Below, piece after piece: positions 1 through 11,812 of a DNA stretch of 64,000 nt. Below the pieces are notes generated by a model. The model saw only the letters and a list, made by a program, of their open reading frames with translations, had not been told where the DNA came from and made no database searches. Source of the DNA: Martelella alba (GTDB lineage Bacteria > Pseudomonadota > Gammaproteobacteria > Enterobacterales > Enterobacteriaceae); the NCBI RefSeq assembly GCF_005217455.1, contig NZ_SZPQ01000022.1, forward strand, positions 1 to 64,000, written 5' to 3'. The translations under genes and the position numbers were made by a program. The stretch's first letter is position 1; each line of letters begins with the position of its first letter.

Positions 1-1666
1 AAATGTTCGGCGAATGTTTACCTTCCCTTCCCGCCCGTCGTAAGCCTTCATTGCTCAGGATGGTTCTGGCGTTGTTCACGCGCACGCCCTTTGCGCCGGC
101 ATGCGCTTCGCCAGACGCGTTTTCCCCGCGGAAATCCGTCGTCCCCCCGACTGCCGGCCGCATTCCCGTCTCAACGCCCCGCGCCAATTGAAGCTCATTT
201 TTCACCCGATGGGCGTATTTCACTTCCGGCGTATGCAACTGGGCCGATTCGAAGACGCTTGATGCGGCGAATTGAGGGGAAAACGCGTCCGGATTGGCTT
301 TCGACAGACCGTCCTTGGCCGCCGCGGGTGATGGCGGAAAGTTTCCCCGTGGGGCGACGGGGTCGGACAGCAACGTGTCGCCAAAAGGTCGCGGCGTGCC
401 GGCCGCGGGCGCTGCGTTGCCATGGCGGCCGTCAAAATGGATAAATGTCGAATGATTGACCGGCGCAAAGGTATTTTGCGTTGGTGAAAAAACAAAATTG
501 TTATTGGTGATGTAGGTGTTATTGGCCCGGTCGGCCGATGGGCGCTCGCCCGCCGGCGCGGGTCCGTTCGCGCGGGTAAACGGGGGGCCATCCGTGGGGA
601 CGGCGTTCGGGCCGTCATCGCCCGGGGCCTGTATCGATGCGCGGGAAGGCGCGACGTCGTCGGCTACGGCGGTTCTATTCGCCGCGGGACGGGTACCACC
701 GTCGATATCGTAGTCGCTCAGCAGATGGGGGATTGTCAGAACCACATCCACCGCCCGGTAAATATTTTCCAGCGATCCGGTCTGATAGCTCTCAATGCCG
801 CCGCGAACCTGTTCGAGCAGACGCATGGCATGACGGTCCACCACGAGCAGAATATTCGCTTTGGTATTTTCAGTAAGACGGCTACCAAACTGCTGTTCAA
901 GGTAGCCCACAATGAACGGCTTGATACGCGAGGCCAACAGATGCTCCGCCGCCCTGCCGGCTTCGCCGGCGGCCTTCGCGTCATCCGCGGGGCCGATCAC
1001 TTCAATCATAATGGCGGCCAGTCGGTTCTCAAGGGTCCTGATTTTGCGGTATTCTTTATCGCGGCCCGGTTGGTGGCTGCCGAAAACCGACTTTCTGCCC
1101 AACGTGTCCGCGACCATTTTATTGGTCAGTTCGGTCATGATGGCGTTTAACTCGCCGACGATTTCACCGGAAGCGGCGCCGTCCATCGCCAGATAATACG
1201 TCGTCGCGATATGGTCCAACCGGGAACGGGCCAGCTGATTGTCGGTCTCGGCGTAAAGTCGCCGCAGCGTCTGTTCGTGTCTTCCGGCGGCGCTAAATAA
1301 CCTGTCCCGCATGTCGCGCTCGACATCCCTGCGGCAATCATCCACGGAAATCCGGTTATTCTCGCTTGGGCCTTCCGTCTCTGCCGGAGAGGACGGCGTT
1401 GATTCGCCGCCGGAAATGACCGCGTCCGTCATTCCGCCAGGCGAGGCGGCGTGATTGCCCTGCCGCCCCGTCGTCTTCTGTCCTTCCCTGGCGCGATCCT
1501 GCCGCCGTTCGTTGGTTTTCACCGCCGGGGTTCTCACGCCTTGGTGAATATTGCCGGCGCTCTTGAGTTTTTTAATAAGCGCTGAAGCTAAATGCTTAAC
1601 TTTGCCCCCCAAAGGCGAGGACAGTTTGGCGGGTTGCGTCAGCGGCAAGGATTGAATGGTAGGCAT
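1..1666 (-). CDS. sipA: SipA-like type III effector, 3' end cut by window edge
   Basis: An unbroken reading frame runs from ATG at 1666 to the left edge of the window (555 codons, no stop), so the C-terminus is outside. A GGGGA ribosome site lies just before the ATG, 15 bp after the sipD stop. SipA of Salmonella is an effector that binds actin and helps bacterial entry. The match is moderate but covers the whole order of parts. A central helical block (roughly residues 180-300) contains FGSHQPGRDKE and a stretch ending in LEQQFGSRLTENTKANI, like the SipA N-terminal effector/chaperone-binding half. An Asn-rich linker follows (NNTYITNNNFVFSPTQNTF), resembling the Asn/Ser-rich repeats of SipA. 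The visible end should be near the start of the actin-binding domain, which cannot be checked here. InvB, encoded in the same locus, is the known SipA chaperone in Salmonella. Confidence 0.8.
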   Translation of the reverse strand, partial: MPTIQSLPLTQPAKLSSPLGGKVKHLASALIKKLKSAGNIHQGVRTPAVKTNERRQDRAREGQKTTGRQGNHAASPGGMTDAVISGGESTPSSPAETEGPSENNRISVDDCRRDVERDMRDRLFSAAGRHEQTLRRLYAETDNQLARSRLDHIATTYYLAMDGAASGEIVGELNAIMTELTNKMVADTLGRKSVFGSHQPGRDKEYRKIRTLENRLAAIMIEVIGPADDAKAAGEAGRAAEHLLASRIKPFIVGYLEQQFGSRLTENTKANILLVVDRHAMRLLEQVRGGIESYQTGSLENIYRAVDVVLTIPHLLSDYDIDGGTRPAANRTAVADDVAPSRASIQAPGDDGPNAVPTDGPPFTRANGPAPAGERPSADRANNTYITNNNFVFSPTQNTFAPVNHSTFIHFDGRHGNAAPAAGTPRPFGDTLLSDPVAPRGNFPPSPAAAKDGLSKANPDAFSPQFAASSVFESAQLHTPEVKYAHRVKNELQLARGVETGMRPAVGGTTDFRGENASGEAHAGAKGVRVNNARTILSNEGLRRAGREGKHSPNI

Positions 1667-1681
1667 AGGTCATTCCCCAGG

Positions 1682-2842
1682 TTATATCGAGGCAAGGATT
1701 TGTTTCAAAGTTTCAGCACCCGAGGTAATGGATGAGCTTAAAACTTTCACCATGGTATCGAACATCCCGTTGGCATTGCCGTATTTGGTGGTGAGCAATT
1801 GCAAAGTGGTCTGGAATTTCCCTGATTGGGCATCAAAACCGCTACGCCAGGATTGGTACTGGAAGGTGGACATGGGCGCCAGAGCGCTGTCACTCATGTT
1901 ATCCCTGATGGTTTGCAACGGCGAAAGGTCGATTCTCACGACATAACCATCGCCGGAAGCTTGCACGCAGGCGGGATCCAGACCCAGTTCGGCGGCCCAT
2001 TTCTCCGCGTCCTCCCGGGTCGCCGAGCCCGTTGCGGGGAACAACACGCCTTGCTCGCCGTTGCCGTAGGTGGCAAGCAGTTTGTCGATTTCATCAAGCA
2101 CCTCCGGACGGAATTGCATGGTCTGGTTGCCTTTGTCGTCGGTGGAGACATCGAGATAGGCGGTCAAACCACTCATAAAGTCGCTGAAATCGCTGTAAAA
2201 CGCGGTATAGCGCTCGACCACGGTTTCGTAAACTTCCAGATAATCTTCTTTGATGGCGCCAATGGCATCGACCGCGTCTTGCCAGAGCTCGGCATAGCTC
2301 TTGAACGCCGGATCATCAGCGACCGCGGCGGCGGACGAATCGCGCGCATCGCCGGTCTCCGCGTTTCGGGATAAGCGTTGTTCCGCCCCTGCGGCGAGGG
2401 CGTCGCCGGCAAGCGCCGAGCGCAGGTTGTCGGTCGCCGCCTGATAGGACAATTGCCACTCTTGGTTGAAGCCGAAATCCTGTGTCGAACGAAACGCCGG
2501 CGCCATCGTGTCGGCGTTGTCACTCGCGGAGGCGTTAACGACCGCCTCCAGCGACCGAGTGGCCTTATCGACGCGCCGCGCCAAAGCCGACAGATGACTG
2601 TCGAGGGCGCGCTTATCATCGGCCAGGCACTCGCGGCAACGCGCCCATTCCCGATGCGCGCCGGCATACGATGACGTTGCATTGTCTGCTCGGCGGGCGT
2701 CGTGCGCCGGGGACGACAAACCCGGATGATCATCGTTGCGGCAGGCGTCCGGCGAGCCTTTGCCCGGCGACGCCAGCGCATCGCCAAGCGCCGGTAGCGG
2801 AAAATGGCCGATGTCCGGCGAAAAGAAACTCACGTAGCTCAT
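1682..2842 (-). CDS. sipD: SipD-like needle-tip protein
   Basis: About 386 residues from ATG at 2842, which has a GGGAG site 8 nt upstream. An ATG further upstream at 2893 overlaps the end of sipC and lacks such a site, so the later one was chosen. SipD/IpaD proteins sit at the tip of the type III needle, control secretion and help insert the SipB/SipC pore. The conserved C-terminal half is visible: a helical region with LEVYETVVERYTAFYSDFSD, then a mixed region with WAAELGLDPACVQ. The end, TTKYGNANGMFDTMVKVLSS, matches the C-terminal helix of the family. The N-terminal third is divergent and His/Ala/Arg-rich. Slightly longer than Salmonella SipD (343). It lies between sipC and sipA, as in SPI-1. 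Confidence 0.9.
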   Translation of the reverse strand: MSYVSFFSPDIGHFPLPALGDALASPGKGSPDACRNDDHPGLSSPAHDARRADNATSSYAGAHREWARCRECLADDKRALDSHLSALARRVDKATRSLEAVVNASASDNADTMAPAFRSTQDFGFNQEWQLSYQAATDNLRSALAGDALAAGAEQRLSRNAETGDARDSSAAAVADDPAFKSYAELWQDAVDAIGAIKEDYLEVYETVVERYTAFYSDFSDFMSGLTAYLDVSTDDKGNQTMQFRPEVLDEIDKLLATYGNGEQGVLFPATGSATREDAEKWAAELGLDPACVQASGDGYVVRIDLSPLQTIRDNMSDSALAPMSTFQYQSWRSGFDAQSGKFQTTLQLLTTKYGNANGMFDTMVKVLSSSITSGAETLKQILASI

Positions 2843-2889
2843 AGCTGTACTCCCAACCACGCCGCGGTCACAGGCGGCGCCGGTCAAAA

Positions 2890-4026
2890 TCAAACGGACT
2901 TGCCCGCTATCATGCCGGCGGTATCCAGATGGGCGCGCTGGATATCGGCCAGTTTCTGGGCGACCGTTTGGATCAAACTGTCAAAGTCCCGCGCGTTGGC
3001 ATTGCTGGTATCCGCCAGGCCACTCGCCACCTGGCCGGACTGCTGATGCAAATGCTGCTGGGCGTTTTCGTCGGCCTGCATGACCTGGGTGTTGCCACCG
3101 AGAATGCCGGTCGTGGGATGCGACATCTGGGAAATCAGCATCCCCTTGGCTTTAATGGCATCCGCCTTGGCCTGTTTATCCCGGATGTCGATCTCCGCCA
3201 CGCCGATATCCTTTTTCAGCCGCATTTGCGCGGCTTCATCAATATGCGCCTGATGCCGTGGCCGCACGCCGGCGGTATTCTGCCGCACGGCAACGTTGCC
3301 GCCATCAACGGTATCCAGTCGAACCCCGCCGGACACAGAAGCGCTTTCCAGTGCCGACGAGCCGCCCTTGGCGCTATTGAGCCTGGCTGCGTCCAGGGCG
3401 TTTTGCTGTTTTAACAAAGACGTCTGATCGTTTTGCAGCATCGCCCGTTCCCGGTTAATGCCTTTTTGTTGCAAGGCGAATCCCGCTCCCGAAATGGACA
3501 GCCCGAACGATGCCTGGCTAATGGCGCCGTTCAACGCGGTTTGCCCGGACGCGCGCATGGCGCTCGCCGCCCCTTCGGCCATTCTGCCTTTTACCAGCGC
3601 CATGTCCGCCTGGTTTTGCCGTTCGGCTGTCTTGCCGGTTTGCAGCGCCTGGAGGATAACGGCGAACAGAGCGGCGATTTGACTGGTATTCAGACGGGAT
3701 ATGTCAAACCCTCTGGCCGTTCCCCCCGTCACGGTCGTCTCGTCGGCCAGTTGCGCGAGAACCTGCGAGGGCGTGCGGCCGGATACCCGCTGCGCGATGC
3801 CGGACACAATATCGCCGGTCGGCATGGCCGCGGCCGCATCAGGCTGTCGCAGGACCGTCGTTCCGCTTGTCCCGGCGGCCGATAACACCGACTTCTTTTT
3901 GCCGACGGCGAAATCGGCCAGCGTTTGAGAGGCATCGACCGCGGCCGGACGGCTTTCAGCGATTGACGCTTGTGGCAACAGGCCGAAGTCCGCCGGGTGT
4001 TGCGCAGTGATTTGCTGGGTGTTCAT
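2890..4026 (-). CDS. sipC: SipC-like translocator / actin-nucleating protein
   Basis: 378 residues starting MNTQQITAQH, with a strong AAGGAGG site before the ATG. SipC/IpaC partners SipB in the host-membrane pore and, in Salmonella, also nucleates actin. The region around residues 110-200 contains the moderately hydrophobic segment expected to insert in the membrane (QTALNGAISQASFGLSISGAG). The C-terminal part is a long helix ending in LADIQRAHLDTAGMIAGKSV, resembling the SipC C-terminus. It follows sipB by 15 bp in the same operon. The identity rests on position and the C-terminal pattern. The middle of the protein is poorly conserved, as is usual for this family. Confidence 0.9.
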   Translation of the reverse strand: MNTQQITAQHPADFGLLPQASIAESRPAAVDASQTLADFAVGKKKSVLSAAGTSGTTVLRQPDAAAAMPTGDIVSGIAQRVSGRTPSQVLAQLADETTVTGGTARGFDISRLNTSQIAALFAVILQALQTGKTAERQNQADMALVKGRMAEGAASAMRASGQTALNGAISQASFGLSISGAGFALQQKGINRERAMLQNDQTSLLKQQNALDAARLNSAKGGSSALESASVSGGVRLDTVDGGNVAVRQNTAGVRPRHQAHIDEAAQMRLKKDIGVAEIDIRDKQAKADAIKAKGMLISQMSHPTTGILGGNTQVMQADENAQQHLHQQSGQVASGLADTSNANARDFDSLIQTVAQKLADIQRAHLDTAGMIAGKSV

Positions 4027-4041
4027 AGATTGCCTCCTTGT

Positions 4042-6744
<2,703 letters not shown>

Positions 6745-7818
6745 TTATGGTCGTTCTTCTGTCTGGTCCGACGACGGGTTTTCTTCATGACGCCAGGCAT
6801 TCTCCACTTCTTTAAGCCAGGTCAGCAAACGTAAAACCTCGTCCAGTTCCTCAAGCCGAATAAACGAGTACAGGCGATGGGATTTATAGATTTTTCTGGC
6901 CAGAGCGATATCCCGCACCACCGGCACGCCCACTTCCTCGGCGTATTTACGCACCGCCAACGCCCGCTGATTGGTCTCCAGTACCGAGATGAAAGGCGCC
7001 GGCACCACCTCGGGGCTAAAATAAATACCGATGGCGATGTGCGTCGGATTGGCGATGATGAATTGCGAGCTGCGGATATCCGATTTAGTCTGCTCCGACA
7101 AAATCTCCATATGTAATTGCCGGCGGCGCCATTTGATTTCCGGGTTGCCGTCTAGCTCTTTCATCTCACGCTTGACTTCCTGCTTGTCCATTTTCAATTC
7201 TTTAATATGCAGGAAATAGTCGGCAATGGCATCCAGTACGGCAACCAGGATCAGGCAGGCAAGGCACGTCAGTACCAGCGAGAGTAGTAGTTCCCGCCAA
7301 ATTTGCACAATGCCCGCCGCATCGCCATGAATTTGTGAAAACAGCAGTACTTTGTTATTCCGCCAGGTGATAATGATGGCCGCGGCAAAACACCCCAGAT
7401 AGAGAAACGACTTGATCATGTCCTTGATGGTTCGGATGCTGAACAGTTTTTTTATGCCTTTGGTGGGATTGAGCGCGTTGAAATTCAGTTTTAACGCTTT
7501 GGTCGCCAATAGGAATCCGGTCTGTAGCAGCGTGGGCAAAGCCGATGTCAAAATACAGATAAGCAGTATCGGAATGATCAGTTTCAACGCCAATAACACA
7601 ATGGCATTACCGAACGCCTTGATTTCCACCTCAAAATGATTGGCAATCAGGTTACGGTATAACGTCATCAGTTCCGATAGCGATCCCATGGTGATAAGCC
7701 AGAGTATGCCGCATAACAGCATGCAGGCGATAATCACGTCGCGGCATTTGAAGGTCTGGCCTTTTTGCGAAGCGTCGCGCAAGCGTTTAGGCGTCGGTTT
7801 TTCAGTCTTGTTGGCCAT
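6745..7818 (-). CDS. spaS: Type III export apparatus switch protein (SctU)
   Basis: 357 residues (Salmonella SpaS 356). SpaS/YscU is the inner-membrane autoprotease that switches the export machine from early needle parts to translocators. It has four hydrophobic segments in the first 200 residues, then the cytoplasmic domain with the cleavage motif NPTH at residues 257-260, where the family cuts itself between Asn and Pro. The N-terminus KTEKPTPKRLRDA is typical. It is the last gene of the inv-spa operon. A 74-bp gap separates it from spaR. Confidence 0.97.
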   Translation of the reverse strand: MANKTEKPTPKRLRDASQKGQTFKCRDVIIACMLLCGILWLITMGSLSELMTLYRNLIANHFEVEIKAFGNAIVLLALKLIIPILLICILTSALPTLLQTGFLLATKALKLNFNALNPTKGIKKLFSIRTIKDMIKSFLYLGCFAAAIIITWRNNKVLLFSQIHGDAAGIVQIWRELLLSLVLTCLACLILVAVLDAIADYFLHIKELKMDKQEVKREMKELDGNPEIKWRRRQLHMEILSEQTKSDIRSSQFIIANPTHIAIGIYFSPEVVPAPFISVLETNQRALAVRKYAEEVGVPVVRDIALARKIYKSHRLYSFIRLEELDEVLRLLTWLKEVENAWRHEENPSSDQTEERP

Positions 7819-7892
7819 GGGATTACCGGGTAAGGATACGATCGTTAGCGAATATCAATCTTGTTTCAGCCTGGAAGGGGCGTTTCGGCCGG

Positions 7893-8705
7893 TTATTCCG
7901 GCGCGCCGTCCGGCGCAATCGGCGTAAGGCTTCCCGCCTCGGGCGCCAGCCAGGTTTTGATTTGCGCGCCCGATATCCAGGCCGCGTGAAATTTCTCGGG
8001 CAGCAGGGGCGAGAAATAGAGCAACAAGATAAAAAAAGCGATCATGCTTTTGACGGTCAGGGAAATGGAAAAAGCATTCATCTGCGGAGCGAAGCGCGAC
8101 AGCAACCCGAGCAAGATTTCCGACAGCAGTAAGGCGGCCAGCACGGGACTTGCCAACACCATAACCTTGAGCATCAGGGCGCTCAGCAGCCCCAGCACCG
8201 GCCGAATGGGCGGCGAGCACCCCAGCAGCGGATCGCACAATTGGTAGCTGCGCGCGAACGCCTCCAGCATGACGCTCAACCCGCCGCCCACCAAAAACAG
8301 CACGCCGGCGAACAAATGAAACAGATTGGCCAACTCCGAGGTGTCCACGCCGCTCACCGGATCGAGTGTGCTGCTGATGGTGGCCCCGCGCTGATTGTCT
8401 ATCACGCTGCCGATGCCATGCATCACCCAGAACGGCAGCGCGAACACCATGCCCAGCAACAGGCCGATAAAGAATTCCCGCGCCAGGATTCGCATAAATT
8501 CGCCGCCCAGCGTCAAGGGCGCCATATCAATGGGGTGCGGCCACAGACTCAAGCCCGTCAGCATAATCACCGGCATGCGGATCGTGTTGCTGATAACGCT
8601 ATGGTTAAAAAACGGCAGCAGGAAAAATGAAGGCATGATCCTGGCGGCGCCCAGAACCATGATGGCCAGGCCATGCTGGATGTCGAAAAACGCGGCGATA
8701 TTCAT
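7893..8705 (-). CDS. spaR: Type III export apparatus protein SpaR (SctT)
   Basis: 270 residues, a FliR/SctT family inner-membrane protein with about six hydrophobic segments (for example AIMVLGAARIMPSFFLLPFF and LMLKVMVLASPVLAALLLSE). It forms the core of the export gate with SpaP and SpaQ. The conserved region with GVDTSELANLFHLFAGVLFL is visible mid-protein. The ATG is 1 bp from the spaQ stop. A smaller overlapping frame at 7855-8238 is a shadow. Confidence 0.96.
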   Translation of the reverse strand: MNIAAFFDIQHGLAIMVLGAARIMPSFFLLPFFNHSVISNTIRMPVIMLTGLSLWPHPIDMAPLTLGGEFMRILAREFFIGLLLGMVFALPFWVMHGIGSVIDNQRGATISSTLDPVSGVDTSELANLFHLFAGVLFLVGGGLSVMLEAFARSYQLCDPLLGCSPPIRPVLGLLSALMLKVMVLASPVLAALLLSEILLGLLSRFAPQMNAFSISLTVKSMIAFFILLLYFSPLLPEKFHAAWISGAQIKTWLAPEAGSLTPIAPDGAPE

Positions 8706-8706
8706 T

Positions 8707-8967
8707 TCAGGGCCGGGTCAATGCCATACCGATGACTTCGCGGCCGAATCCCAGCAGCGTTTCGCCATACCAGCCGGCAAGAATAAACAGGCATAACGTG
8801 ACGCTGAGCAACTTCAGGCCAAAGGGCAACGTCTGCTCCTGTAATTGCATCACCGTCTGGAAAAGGCCCACCAGCAACCCCACCAGGGTCGCTACCAAGA
8901 TGGGACCGGCGGATAACATCAGCACCAAATAGAGCGCTTTGTTCCCCGCGAACACGACATCGTTCAT
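8707..8967 (-). CDS. spaQ: Type III export apparatus protein SpaQ (SctS)
   Basis: 86 residues with two hydrophobic hairpin segments (ALYLVLMLSAGPILVATLVG and LLSVTLCLFILAGWYGETLL), matching the size and pattern of SpaQ/FliQ. It assembles around SpaP-SpaR in the export gate. A larger overlapping frame (8702-9046) has no family features and is rejected. Confidence 0.96.
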   Translation of the reverse strand: MNDVVFAGNKALYLVLMLSAGPILVATLVGLLVGLFQTVMQLQEQTLPFGLKLLSVTLCLFILAGWYGETLLGFGREVIGMALTRP

Positions 8968-8987
8968 TTTTACCCCTATTCAGCGCT

Positions 8988-9641
8988 CTATGTGGCCAAA
9001 TCAATATATTGAAGAACCAGTCCCTTGGATAACAACGTCCAGCCATCCAGCACGACGAATAAGATCAATTTGATGGGGACAGAGATCGTGATTGGGCTCA
9101 TCATCATCATGCCCAATGCCAGCAAGACACTGGATATCAGCAAATCCACCACAACGAACGGCAGATAAAGGTAAAAACCGATTTTGAACGCGCTCTTGAT
9201 CTCGCTGAGCGCGTAAGCCGGCAACAACGCCAACATGGACGGCGACGACGTTTCATCCGCCGCCGCATCGCCGCCATGCCCGGATTGCGCCTTTTCAAAA
9301 AAACGCGCCAGTTCCGGGTCGGTGTATTTGCGCAAATAGTCTTTGTAGCCATCCAGTCCGTTCTCCATAAACCCGACGACCGATTCCGGATTGGAAAGAT
9401 CCACGTGCTGTTCCTGGAACGTCTGGTAGGCATCGCGCGCCACCGGCGCCATAATGAACAGCGCCAGTAGCAGCGCAACGCCATTGAGCGTCATGTTCGA
9501 CGGCACTTGCTGCAAACCCAGGGCATTGCGAACCATCACGAAAACGATGGAGAATTTGACGTAGCAGGTACCCGAGGCAATCAAAAACGGCAGCAGGGAC
9601 AAAAACGACAATGCGCCGATCAAGCCAATATCACTGATCAT
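8988..9641 (-). CDS. spaP: Type III export apparatus protein SpaP (SctR)
   Basis: 217 residues from ATG at 9641, starting MISDIGLIGALSFL. The upstream ATG at 9788 would add 49 residues that overlap spaO and are out of character, so it was rejected. The FliP/SctR family pattern is clear: an N-terminal hydrophobic segment, GTCYVKFSIVFVMVRNALGLQ near residue 30, a periplasmic loop, and two C-terminal hydrophobic segments including PITISVPIKLILFVVLDGW. The start lies inside the last codons of spaO (11-nt overlap), indicating coupling. Confidence 0.96.
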   Translation of the reverse strand: MISDIGLIGALSFLSLLPFLIASGTCYVKFSIVFVMVRNALGLQQVPSNMTLNGVALLLALFIMAPVARDAYQTFQEQHVDLSNPESVVGFMENGLDGYKDYLRKYTDPELARFFEKAQSGHGGDAAADETSSPSMLALLPAYALSEIKSAFKIGFYLYLPFVVVDLLISSVLLALGMMMMSPITISVPIKLILFVVLDGWTLLSKGLVLQYIDLAT

Positions 9642-10563
9642 GAGCCTGATCCAGATAAAGATCCGACACTTCAACGCCCAGCCGGTCTTCCAGTTGTACC
9701 AGTTCCCCTCTGGCCAGCAGGCGGCCGTTGGCCCTGATCTCGATTCTTTTCTCGACGCCGGGTTCCAATTCGAGAACCTTGCCGGCATAAAGCTGTTGCA
9801 GTTCGCCGATGCTCAAAAAGCGGCGCTGCAGGATAAATTCCACCTTGAGGGGAACCTCACGCAAAGCGGCGGAAATGGGATCCACGTCGGGCATGGCGGT
9901 AAAAGCCCCGTCCGCCGCGGGATCGTCCTGGTGATATTCGTCAGTCATAATCTTCTCTTCATTGTGCCGGAAAATACCGATGGTCACGCCTTGGCTGCGC
10001 ACCCGGCGACATGGCCGGTTGATGAGCAGCACATCGCCGGGCGAAAGCTTTGCGGCCATACCGGCCGGCAGCCGGCTGCTGCCGATAAGCCATTCCACCG
10101 GCAACGTTACGGCCAACAGGCCTCGCACAGGGGTATTGGGCAGTAGCGCCAGCGCGTCGCTGACCCCGGTCAACCATACCGGGCATTCCCGGGCGGCCAA
10201 ACACGGCAGTGGGGTCGTTATGTCATCCCCGGGCGTCAGCCCCTCGGCTTTAAGCGCCTTGTACGGTAAGCCCGGGTGCGCAAAGGACAATGGCCGGTCC
10301 TGGCTATTGAACAATGCCAGAATGGATTCTTCATCGCGGGCGCTGTCCGCCAATGCCGCCAGTTCGGGGTATACCCCCGCCAGCCATTGCCGGGGATCAA
10401 GCCGGCCCCGCCAAGCGCCGTTGTCGGCGCTGACGGCCAGGTGGCGGGAAGCCACGGCGGGCGGGCCGAATTGCGTTACAATGCCGCGGTCGCGCCAACC
10501 CGCCAGAATCAAGCGCCAAGCCGTCTCGGACCGCGATAAGCGCCGCAATCGCAGGGAGGTCAC
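9631..10563 (-). CDS. spaO: Cytoplasmic sorting platform protein SpaO (SctQ)
   Basis: 310 residues (Salmonella SpaO 303). SpaO builds the pods of the cytoplasmic sorting platform that select substrates. The C-terminal surface-presentation-of-antigens (SpoA) domain is visible at about 228-300 (VPLKVEFILQRRFLSIGELQ, then a stretch ending RANGRLLARGELVQ). A first SpoA-like domain lies around 145-200. The ATG overlaps the spaN stop as ATGA. An internal start at codon 206 is described separately and would give a C-terminal fragment, as in Salmonella. Confidence 0.94.
   Translation of the reverse strand: MTSLRLRRLSRSETAWRLILAGWRDRGIVTQFGPPAVASRHLAVSADNGAWRGRLDPRQWLAGVYPELAALADSARDEESILALFNSQDRPLSFAHPGLPYKALKAEGLTPGDDITTPLPCLAARECPVWLTGVSDALALLPNTPVRGLLAVTLPVEWLIGSSRLPAGMAAKLSPGDVLLINRPCRRVRSQGVTIGIFRHNEEKIMTDEYHQDDPAADGAFTAMPDVDPISAALREVPLKVEFILQRRFLSIGELQQLYAGKVLELEPGVEKRIEIRANGRLLARGELVQLEDRLGVEVSDLYLDQAHDQ
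9946..9960 (-). promoter_or_regulatory. Probable internal translation start in spaO
   Basis: Codon 206 of spaO is ATG (9948-9946). It is preceded by the purine-rich GAAGAGAAG, at ribosome-site distance. In Salmonella a second product, SpaO short, starts at codon 203 and is needed for the sorting platform. The near-identical position supports a real internal start. No expression evidence can be drawn from sequence. Confidence 0.6.
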
Positions 10564-11372
10564 TGATTTTCCTCCCCCTGGCCATCCTCTTGCTGTCCGC
10601 GCCGTTGCCGCTCGCCCTCCGCGGGCAGGATCACATACCCCTCGGCCCCGGCCGGATGCGCCAGCAGATTGTCGTAAGTATTGCGGTTGTTGGGCGTGAG
10701 CACGACCGTCCCTTTCATGGCGATTTGCACGCTGTTCTGCGCGGCGGATTCCGCGCCGGCCCTGAGTTTATCGAAGGTATAGGTCAGTTGGGCGCCCCGA
10801 TCGGCGCCGACGTTATTGGCGTCAAATGCCGGAGGAAGCGGCATCGGCTGGCGTTCAGGCGCCAGATGCCCGGCGCCTTTCCCCGCCATGAACTCGGCCG
10901 CGGGGCGGGACGCGAACGAAACGCCGCCGGACAGCGTATCCCTTGGGTCCAAGTCGGTTTCGGCAGCGCGTAACTCCTGCTGGCCGGTGGTGGCGCGCTC
11001 GCCGGCGAGCGCTGATTCGGCATGCCGGGCCGCCGGGTTTTTGGCGCGGATTTTTCCCCGTCCTTCGGCGTCGTTATCCGCCAAGACATGCCGGCTGCCC
11101 CGCTCGGCCCCCCCGAGTCGCATGCGATGGAAATGGGCATGGTCGCGCCCCTCTCCGCTGCCCTCCAGCGGCCGTTGTGCGCCGCCATGGGCCCCGGCGC
11201 CGATGTCTTCGCCAAGCTGTTGTTTCTTGGGCCGCGCCTGCGCGGTGTGCTCCTGATCCGCCGACGGATTTTGTCCCCGGCTGGCGGCGATAATTTGTTC
11301 CATGTCAATCGCGGTTTGCGACGCCTGGGGTTGTTCGCTGTAATAACGGGCAGATTGCGTTAGGATTTCCAA
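10560..11372 (-). CDS. spaN: Needle-length regulator SpaN (InvJ/SctP)
   Basis: About 270 residues if translation starts at TTG 11372, which has AGGAG 8 nt upstream and overlaps the end of spaM. The frame is open further upstream to an ATG at 11450, but that ATG lies inside spaM and has no ribosome site. The first in-frame ATG after the TTG comes about 23 codons later and also lacks one. InvJ controls needle length and the substrate switch, and its family is poorly conserved. The C-terminal third resembles InvJ: LTYTFDKLRAG, then VLTPNNRNTYDNLLAHPAG, and a Gln/Glu/Arg-rich tail. The middle is Pro/Arg/Ala-rich and probably disordered. Confidence 0.85.
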   Translation of the reverse strand: MEILTQSARYYSEQPQASQTAIDMEQIIAASRGQNPSADQEHTAQARPKKQQLGEDIGAGAHGGAQRPLEGSGEGRDHAHFHRMRLGGAERGSRHVLADNDAEGRGKIRAKNPAARHAESALAGERATTGQQELRAAETDLDPRDTLSGGVSFASRPAAEFMAGKGAGHLAPERQPMPLPPAFDANNVGADRGAQLTYTFDKLRAGAESAAQNSVQIAMKGTVVLTPNNRNTYDNLLAHPAGAEGYVILPAEGERQRRGQQEDGQGEENQ

Positions 11373-11812
11373 GTGATGATCTCCTGAATTTCGGTTTCTT
11401 CCTGGCGGAGCCGCCGTAGCATGCGTTGCTGTCGTTGCCGCCCGCTCCAATGCCGATATTTTTCTTGTTGACGTTGCCAGAGACGCCGCCGGCAGCGGAT
11501 ATCTTCCAATTCCCGGCCGATTTCCGCCAAATCCTGCGACAGGTTTTTTTCGCGCACCGCCATATCCTGTAACTGGCGGCGGATCACCGCCAACCGGCGC
11601 TGTCTGAGAAAGAGCCGCGTCCGATCCAACTGGCCTTGCGGCCGTTCAAGTTCCATCAGTTGGCGTGTGGCGGCGTATTGCGTCCGCAATTGGGTAATTT
11701 CGTCCTGCAATCCCCTCCGGCGCCGTTCTCCCTGCTGCAACAGCAGATCGCAGCGCCGCTGTTGGGTACCACAACGTTCAATAAGCGCATTCACTTTATG
11801 TAACAATGTCAT
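11360..11812 (-). CDS. spaM: ATPase stalk protein SpaM (InvI/SctO)
   Basis: 150 residues (Salmonella InvI 147), almost entirely charged coiled coil, with very high Arg and Gln content ([19 protein letters not shown], later [20 protein letters not shown]). SctO proteins form the central stalk linking the ATPase to the export gate, like FliJ. The start overlaps the end of invC by 17 nt. The call rests on size, coiled-coil nature and position between invC and spaN. Confidence 0.9.
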   Translation of the reverse strand: MTLLHKVNALIERCGTQQRRCDLLLQQGERRRRGLQDEITQLRTQYAATRQLMELERPQGQLDRTRLFLRQRRLAVIRRQLQDMAVREKNLSQDLAEIGRELEDIRCRRRLWQRQQEKYRHWSGRQRQQRMLRRLRQEETEIQEIITWKS

